Shown here piece after piece: positions 58,701-64,000 of a DNA stretch of 64,000 nt. Made by a program: the position numbers and the translations under genes. Each line of letters begins with the position of its first letter. The first letter of the stretch is position 1. The notes under the pieces are model-generated. The model was not told where the DNA came from and did no database searches. It was given only the letters and a program-made list of their open reading frames with translations. Source of the DNA: Siphonodentalium dalli (lineage: Eukaryota > Mollusca > Scaphopoda > Gadilida > Siphonodentaliidae); NCBI GenBank assembly GCA_032622095.1, contig CP136061.1, positions 82,250,324-82,314,323 on the forward strand, read 5' to 3'.

Positions 58701-58804
58701 TCTGTCGTTCCTATTGCATTTGCTATTGCAATTCTATTCACTTTTGTATTGATTATGTGTGGGAAAATATTGGAACTAATGGAATGTCAATTTTTACCTT
58801 CCAA

Positions 58805-58927
58805 TGGAAAGTCCAGGAGCGACTTGTACACCTGCACAAAATCTTTTCATGGGAGATATGACTTGTGTCAACAACACATGTTCAAATGCCAGTAATCAGT
58901 ATTGGGGTGGTGCATTTTGTCAACCAT
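58805..58927 (+). pseudogene. A-type module with lost acceptor and two lost cysteines
   Basis: The frame is open (ESPGATCTPAQNLFMGDMTC, then VNNTCSNASNQYWGGAFCQP) and phase 1-1, and the donor T|GTAAGT is intact. However, the acceptor AG reads AA (TTACCTTCCAA). Cys 2 is gone with a small deletion, Cys 5 is replaced by Asn, and an extra Cys appears at the end. An AG 12 bp inside the exon (GTCCAG, ending 58816) could serve as a frame-preserving cryptic acceptor, but the fold would lack a disulfide. Probably a dying exon. Confidence 0.7.
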
Positions 58928-59549
58928 GTAAGTTGCATGGGCAAATTGTCGTTACTAAATACTTACTGGGGAGAAGCTACCTTGGGAAATGTTCAGATAA
59001 TTATTTCAACAAACGGTTGTTGTACTTATGATCTAAACATTTACCACCAAGAAAAAGACCCCTTATGCACTTGTGTTATGCTTCGACTGCATATTTTCCA
59101 GAAAATGTCTCCATATGAATAATAGACAATTCCAATGTGAGGGAATTACCCCAGTGGCAACAATCCTGAAATTCAATTATACAAAATAACCGTAATTTTC
59201 TCTTATGATTAACACACGAACATGTTTTAAGCTTGTGACTCAGCACCGCTATATGCGTATATACAGTAGAAGGATATCTTAAATTGTTAGTTTTGTAGAT
59301 GGGCAATAGATGGTCAAGTGACAAAGAATGCCCGGTACAAATAATACACTGTTGGCCAACCAAAGTCAGTCTCCACTACCATTATGCTAGTTCTAAGTAC
59401 TTGTGGTGTGATATAAATTTAAAAATAGATCAGCTTAAAACGAGCGCGGGACTTTAAAATTGCATCGATAAACAATACATAAATGTTTATCGATGATTGT
59501 TTTTACCCTGGTGCTGACTGATGTAATGTATTCGTTTCTTATTCCACAG

Positions 59550-59681
59550 GAAAGTCATTCAACAGTTCATGTAGCGCTGCTGTGGAGGTGTGTGCCACTG
59601 GATTCAGTTGTAAGGATGATCTGTGCAAGTGTGTCGGCAGCCCTGGTCAGTACTGGGATGGAGCGGGCTGTGTGTCGTCAG
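59550..59681 (+). CDS. Host gene exon: B-type module (B1)
   Basis: A 132-bp exon, acceptor CTTATTCCACAG, donor G|GTGAGA, phase 1-1. It encodes KSFNSSCSAAVEVCATGFSC, then KDDLCKCVGSPGQYWDGAGC and VSS. Cys spacing is C-x6-C-x5-C-x4-C-x-C-x11-C. The KSFNSSC opening and DLCKC block define subtype B. It carries an extra four residues (SPG region) and several differences from B2 and B3, so it is the oldest B copy in the array. Confidence 0.87.
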
Positions 59682-61036
59682 GTGAGAGTCTTATTCCCCA
59701 TCACGTCAGTACGCTGATCCAATGGTTACATTGGCAATGGTGCCGACCACATCATGGTATAAAACTCACACAAGGCTTCTGACAGGACACTGTATCTTAA
59801 ATCGGAGCAAAGCTCAACAATTACACAGACCTGTGATTTTTAAATTGCCCAACAAATGTCAGTATAAGTATTACCCAACAACTAGTGACTCTCTGTTTTG
59901 AAGCTGACCACATTTATGACAAAGTTTCATTTGGGCAATTATTCGCAAATATATATTTTTCAATCAACATGCGTGGTCATTCTCATTTTGTGTACCACAA
60001 AAGAGCCGAGGAGATGAAATGGACGCATTCAGGAGTTCTTTTACCAAACTTCGCTGTTGATAATTTTTGTTTTGCCATCATCAAACACGATAAGATACGT
60101 GTGCATGTCGTTCTATGGATTATGGAGATATCTGGTATCGCTCTCCACGAATCTGGTGATATAAGGTTGTGTATCACCTTTTAGTGCATCCCGACAATAT
60201 TACTGCTCATTACTCACTACTCCTCGTATGCAGGTCAGCATATTATTTCTTGTTCACTTTATGTTCTGGGACAAACTAACTGCCTATAAATAGGTACATA
60301 TATCAGGGACTCGTGACACTGCATAATCTGAATGAGTGTGACACAAGTCACCAATCATCCAGTTACACCAAATGGGTAATAGATTGGAGCCCTGGTCTGT
60401 AAGCACTGACTGACCCTCATTGACCACGCAAAACCAGATATGACAGACAAAGGTGATCCCAATATGTAACCGGGATAATATTAAGGTGGCTCTTACCTAC
60501 CGCTATAAGGGAGTCAAGTATCTGTATATGTATTACCCAAAATGACTGGGTAATTGCACCATATTATTTACAACTGAATGGCCTTCCTCGGAGGATCCGT
60601 ACTTGTGCGAACCATAAACATCCCCTTTTATCAGTTATTCGTATGTTTGTTATCGCTTATTTATAGGGAACATATCGCAAATTGATAATCACATAGGGGT
60701 CTAAAACACACATGTACTCCTCACAAGACACTGGATTTTAAATCCGACTAAAGCTAAACATTACTGAGGCTTCTTACAAAGCACGACCGTGTTTACACAG
60801 TACTGTCACCTCCGAAAAAGTCGTACATTATCCAAGTTGCATTAGTTGGTCATGTGGCAGAATAACACATGGCAGCAAGTGATACTGTTGGCCGACCACA
60901 ACTCGACCTCACTTTTACTATTAGTAATGTGTGTGACAAGCTGCGATTGCTTATTTGTAGGGAACACATTGTAGAATATTAATTATAATTATAAAGGGAA
61001 TTGGAACTAATGAAGGTTTTATTTTGTGTCTTCCAG
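59682..61036 (+). other. Intron within the array, with a decayed block
   Basis: TCGCTTATTTATAGGGAACA with TATCGCAAATTGATAATCAC (about 60648-60695) is a decayed pre-exon block, immediately followed by sequence that normally lies after a B exon, so a module pair has been deleted here. An intact block is at 60957-61010. The 99-codon frame at 59885-60184 has no recognised motif. Confidence 0.5.
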
Positions 61037-61171
61037 TGAACAGTCTAGGAGCGGCTTGTGAACCGACAACACCTTCCTCAGAGGATCCTTGTTTGGGAGC
61101 TATGACTTGTTTTAACGACACATGCTCATGTGCCAGTGACCAGTATTGGGATTATGCCTCCTGTCAGTCAA
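61037..61171 (+). CDS. Host gene exon: A-type module (A3)
   Basis: A 135-bp exon, acceptor TGTCTTCCAG, donor A|GTAAGT, phase 1-1. It encodes NSLGAACEPTTPSSEDPCLG, AMTCFNDTCSCASDQYWDYA and SCQSS. Nearly identical to A5 at 62705, differing at D to A after CLG, V to F and G to Y. The six Cys are retained. It forms a pair with B2, 230 bp downstream. Confidence 0.9.
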
Positions 61172-61400
61172 GTAAGTAACATTTTTAGGGGTCACAATGG
61201 TGTTTGGGGGAAAGAGAGTAAGAGAGAGACCAACTGAGTCATCTAAGTGAATGTGCAACCTGTTCTTTTCGGCGACATTGTAACCTCCCATACTGAGAGT
61301 CTCCAAGCGAGATCATTTACGGGTTGCCCAGCTGTACCAGTAGATACATGACATTAATGTATTCATTAGTGTATTTTGTTCTTGCTTTTTCCATATATAG

Positions 61401-61523
61401 AAAAGACATTCAACAGTTCATGCAGCATGGTCGCAGAGTGTACCGCTGATTTAAACTGTACAAATGATCTGTGCAAGTGTGCCGACAATCAACATTACTG
61501 GAATGGTACGAATTGTGTTACAA
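61401..61523 (+). CDS. Host gene exon: B-type module (B2)
   Basis: A 123-bp exon, acceptor CCATATATAG, donor A|GTGAGT, phase 1-1. It encodes KTFNSSCSMVAECTADLNC, then TNDLCKCADNQHYWNGTNC and VT. It is almost identical to B3 at 62316; the few differences lie before the second Cys (NSSCSMVAEC versus NISCITVAEC). It is separated from A4 by a 424-bp intron that carries the conserved pre-exon block. Confidence 0.9.
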
Positions 61524-61947
61524 GTGAGTGTCTTTATTCCCATATCTTATAGTTATTATAAGTATTTCATCCATATGATTAGATAGACAGTGATGGCGAT
61601 CACATAGGGGTCAAAACCACACATGTACTTCTCGCAAGACACTGGATCCTAAATCCGACTAAAACTAAACATTGTTCAGGATTGTTACACAGCGCGATTG
61701 TGTTTGTGGATTACAATCACTTCTGGAAAAGTCGTACCTGATCTATGTGCATTAGTATTACATGTGGCACGATAATAGCTTATAGTACACGATACTGTCG
61801 GCCGACCACAAATCGGGCTCACTTTTACATTTAGTCATGTCTATGTACTTGCTCTGATTGCTTATTTGTAGGGAACACATTGTAGAATGTTAACGATAAT
61901 TATAAAGGGAATTGGAACTAAAAGATGTGCTATTTTGTGTCTTCCAG

Positions 61948-62082
61948 AGAGCAGTCCAGGAGCGTCTTGTATACCTGCAATATCTTCCTCAGAGGATCCT
62001 TGTATGGGGGATATGACATGTGTTACCGACACGTGCTCATGTGCCAGTGATCAATATTCAGATGGTGACTTCTGTCAGTCAA
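61948..62082 (+). CDS. Host gene exon: A-type module (A4)
   Basis: A 135-bp exon, acceptor TGTCTTCCAG, donor A|GTAAGT, phase 1-1. It encodes SSPGASCIPAISSSEDPCMG, DMTCVTDTCSCASDQYSDGD and FCQSS. The six Cys are present. The usual Trp in QYWDG is Ser here, a change at the most conserved aromatic position of the module. The A4-B3 pair is a copy of A3-B2, shifted by about 911 bp. Confidence 0.9.
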
Positions 62083-62315
62083 GTAAGTAACATTGTTGAG
62101 GGGTAACTAATGGTGTTTGGTGGAAAGAGAGAGAGAGCCCAAAATGAGTAATCTATGCTAAGTAAATTGTGTAACCTGTTCTTATGGCGATATTGTGACC
62201 TCCCATATTGAGAGTCTCCAATCGAGATCATTTACGGGTTGCCCAGCTGTACCAGTATAAACCATGACATTAATTTATCATTAATATATTTTGTTCTTGC
62301 TTTTTCCATATATAG

Positions 62316-62438
62316 AAAAGACATTCAACATTTCATGCATCACTGTCGCAGAGTGTACCGCTGATTTAAACTGTACAAATGATCTGTGCAAGTGTGCCGA
62401 CAATCAACATTACTGGAATGGTACGAATTGTGTTACAA
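62316..62438 (+). CDS. Host gene exon: B-type module (B3)
   Basis: A 123-bp exon, acceptor CCATATATAG, donor A|GTGAGT, phase 1-1. It encodes KTFNISCITVAECTADLNC, then TNDLCKCADNQHYWNGTNC and VT. It and its 3' flank repeat the B2 copy almost base for base, including GAGTGTCTTTATTCCCATAT, which places the duplication among the most recent events in the gene. Confidence 0.9.
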
Positions 62439-62704
62439 GTGAGTGTCTTTATTCCCATATCTTATAGTTATTATAAGTATTTCATCCATATGATCACATA
62501 CACAGTGGTGCCTATCACACACGGGTCTAAATCACACAAGTACTTCTCACAAGACACTGCTTCTTAAATGGGAATAACATTTTACATTTAGTCATGTATA
62601 TGGCCTGCTCTCATTGCTTAGTTGTAGGGAACACATTGTAGAATGTTAATTATAATTATAAAAGCGAATTGGAACTAATATAGGTTAAATTTTGTGTCTT
62701 GTAG

Positions 62705-62839
62705 TGAACAGTCTAGGAGCGGCTTGTGAACCGACAACACCTTCCTCAGAGGATCCTTGTTTGGGAGATATGACTTGTGTTCGCGACACGTGCTCATGTG
62801 CCAGTGATCAGTATTGGGATGGTGCCTCCTGTCAGTCAA
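62705..62839 (+). CDS. Host gene exon: A-type module (A5)
   Basis: A 135-bp exon, acceptor TGTGTCTTGTAG, donor A|GTAAGT, phase 1-1. It encodes NSLGAACEPTTPSSEDPCLG, DMTCVRDTCSCASDQYWDGA and SCQSS, six Cys. The intron before it is shortened relative to the A3-A4 spacing. It is the last intact module seen before the right edge; the gene is expected to continue because its donor is intact and no terminal exon is visible. Confidence 0.9.
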
Positions 62840-63089
62840 GTAAGTAACATTCGTGGGTGACTAAAGATCTTTGGATGAAACACAACACGGTAATTGATGC
62901 ATCAGTAAGCAGTTCAGTGCATTCATATGCATCAGCTTCCTCTGGATGATCCTTGTTTTATGGATTTGACTTATGCCAACCACATTCTGCCGTCTCATAT
63001 TGCAGTTGCTCCTTTCTATGTTGTATATATTGATTATTTGTGGGTAAAACATCGCAAAATGAAAACCATTGGAACTAATGGCATGTCTA

Positions 63090-63200
63090 TTTTACCGTCC
63101 AGTGAAAAGTCCAGGAGTGACTTGTGCATTTTACACCTGGATCGCATTCCTTGGGTGATCCTTGTTTTTTAGATATGACATATACCGACAAAATTTTGTC
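63090..63200 (+). pseudogene. Decayed module exon
   Basis: After an intact-looking acceptor (TTACCGTCCAG, AG at 63101-63102) the A-type frame starts and then meets a TGA about 50 bp in. GATCCTTGTTTTTTAGATAT preserves the CLGDM region only in outline. It matches the relic at 58590-58700, so it was copied after or while decaying. Confidence 0.7.
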
Positions 63201-63409
63201 GCCTCTAGTTTGTTTCTAGTTTGTAGAAGGAAAAAGACATTGGGACCATATATTGTTCGTGGAGTTCTGGCTTTTATCTGAAACGAACAACCATGGAATA
63301 GCGTTTTGAATGGAAAGATAAGCTCCCTGGAGTTACTTAATTATCAGGCAAGCCTGGGATTATGGTCTTGTGGATAGGCAAGCTTTATAAATTCAATTGT
63401 ACTTATAGT

Positions 63410-64000
63410 CTGGTCGTTGAGACTCGATTTTGAGGTGAACCGAGAACAAAAATTGTTTACAAGCTGTTTTTTGGTGTAATTTTGTCGGGCAGAATCTGGG
63501 GAACAATATATCCAAACTCCGCTAAATTCTGCTTTGGGGAAAATTTTCTACAGCTCGTTGAAATGGGGTCCTATTTATGGCTTTTTGTGTAAATTTTGCT
63601 GTTCCTTATTAGTCTAGTCAATCTGATGGAAAGAAAAACCCAACCGTGAACAAATTACTATCCATTGTCTTTTGGTGTATCCGAATGTGACTATATCCAT
63701 ATGATAACATAACCAAAATCCGCATGAATCCCAGGGTGGGAAAATCGTCATTTTTAGGTCATAAGACAGGAATATGTGAACAAAAATGGTGAAAATTGTA
63801 ATTTTCTGGTTGAGACTCAGATTTTAAGGTGAACCTATATTAAATTGGTAACAATCTGTTGTTGGTGTTATTTTGTCTGGCAGAATCTGGGGAACAATAT
63901 ATCCAAAATTCGCTTTGGGGAAACTCGCTACATATCTTTGAAATAGGGTCCTATTTATGGCTTTTTTATGTCAAGTTTGCAGTTCCTTATTAGTCCAGCC
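63410..64000. repeat. Tandem repeat, unit about 395 bp, reaching the window edge
   Basis: GGCAGAATCTGGGGAACAAT with ATATCCAAA, and GGGTCCTATTTATGGCTTTT then TTCCTTATTAGTC, occur at about 63490-63625 and again at 63880-63998; GTTGAGACTC precedes each. The second copy continues beyond the window. Confidence 0.85.

Noticed and set aside
59885-60184. A 99-codon + strand frame between module exons
   Set aside because: No cysteine module pattern or other motif, and not flanked by splice sites in the phase used by the gene; could be checked by RNA-seq.
1-64000. tRNA and rRNA genes
   Set aside because: No cloverleaf with a GGTTCGAATCC-type T arm and no rRNA core sequence was seen on either strand; a covariance-model search would be decisive.

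Overview
The window looks like intron-rich, AT-rich, transposon-dense nuclear DNA from an animal. A spiralian such as a mollusc fits best. That is inference from a LamG plus six-cysteine (EB/EGF-like) exon architecture, a Ty3/gypsy element with a PNMA-like gag, a Penelope-like remnant and many terminal-inverted-repeat elements. Nothing bacterial or organellar was seen: no operons, tRNA, rRNA or CRISPR.

Host gene: one gene can be followed on the + strand from about 19.2 kb to beyond the right edge. A 690-bp exon encodes a LamG/concanavalin A-like domain (19235-19924). It is followed by small exons of 117-141 bp, each encoding one six-cysteine EB/EGF-like module, at 37083, 45171, 56841, 58208, 59550, 61037, 61401, 61948, 62316 and 62705. 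Every exon is phase 1-1, so modules can be gained or lost without changing frame. The right-hand 8 kb is a young tandem expansion with two module subtypes (A and B) and several decayed copies. The introns between the LamG exon and the array are 8-17 kb long and filled with mobile DNA.

Left end (1-15 kb): a minus-strand multi-exon gene relic (about 660-4996) is cut by three inverted-repeat elements: a 200-bp palindromic-core element, a TTAA-flanked element, and a 2.06-kb foldback. A complete 9.7-kb Ty3/gypsy LTR retrotransposon (5335-15033, minus strand) follows, with about 98% similar LTRs, PBS, PPT, gag and pol. Its pol has two frameshifts and one in-frame stop.

Middle (15-56 kb): hairpins, a LINE relic split by a PIF/Harbinger-like element, two non-autonomous hAT elements with perfect 8-bp target duplications, large foldbacks, a palindromic minisatellite inside inverted repeats, a composite foldback with a 42-bp minisatellite core and a Penelope-like fragment, and arrays of short motifs. 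Apart from the host exons and transposon genes, one unrecognised broken coding stretch (53491-54001) is worth attention.

All coordinates were read by eye. Similarity levels are visual estimates, and family calls rest on recognised motifs, not searches.
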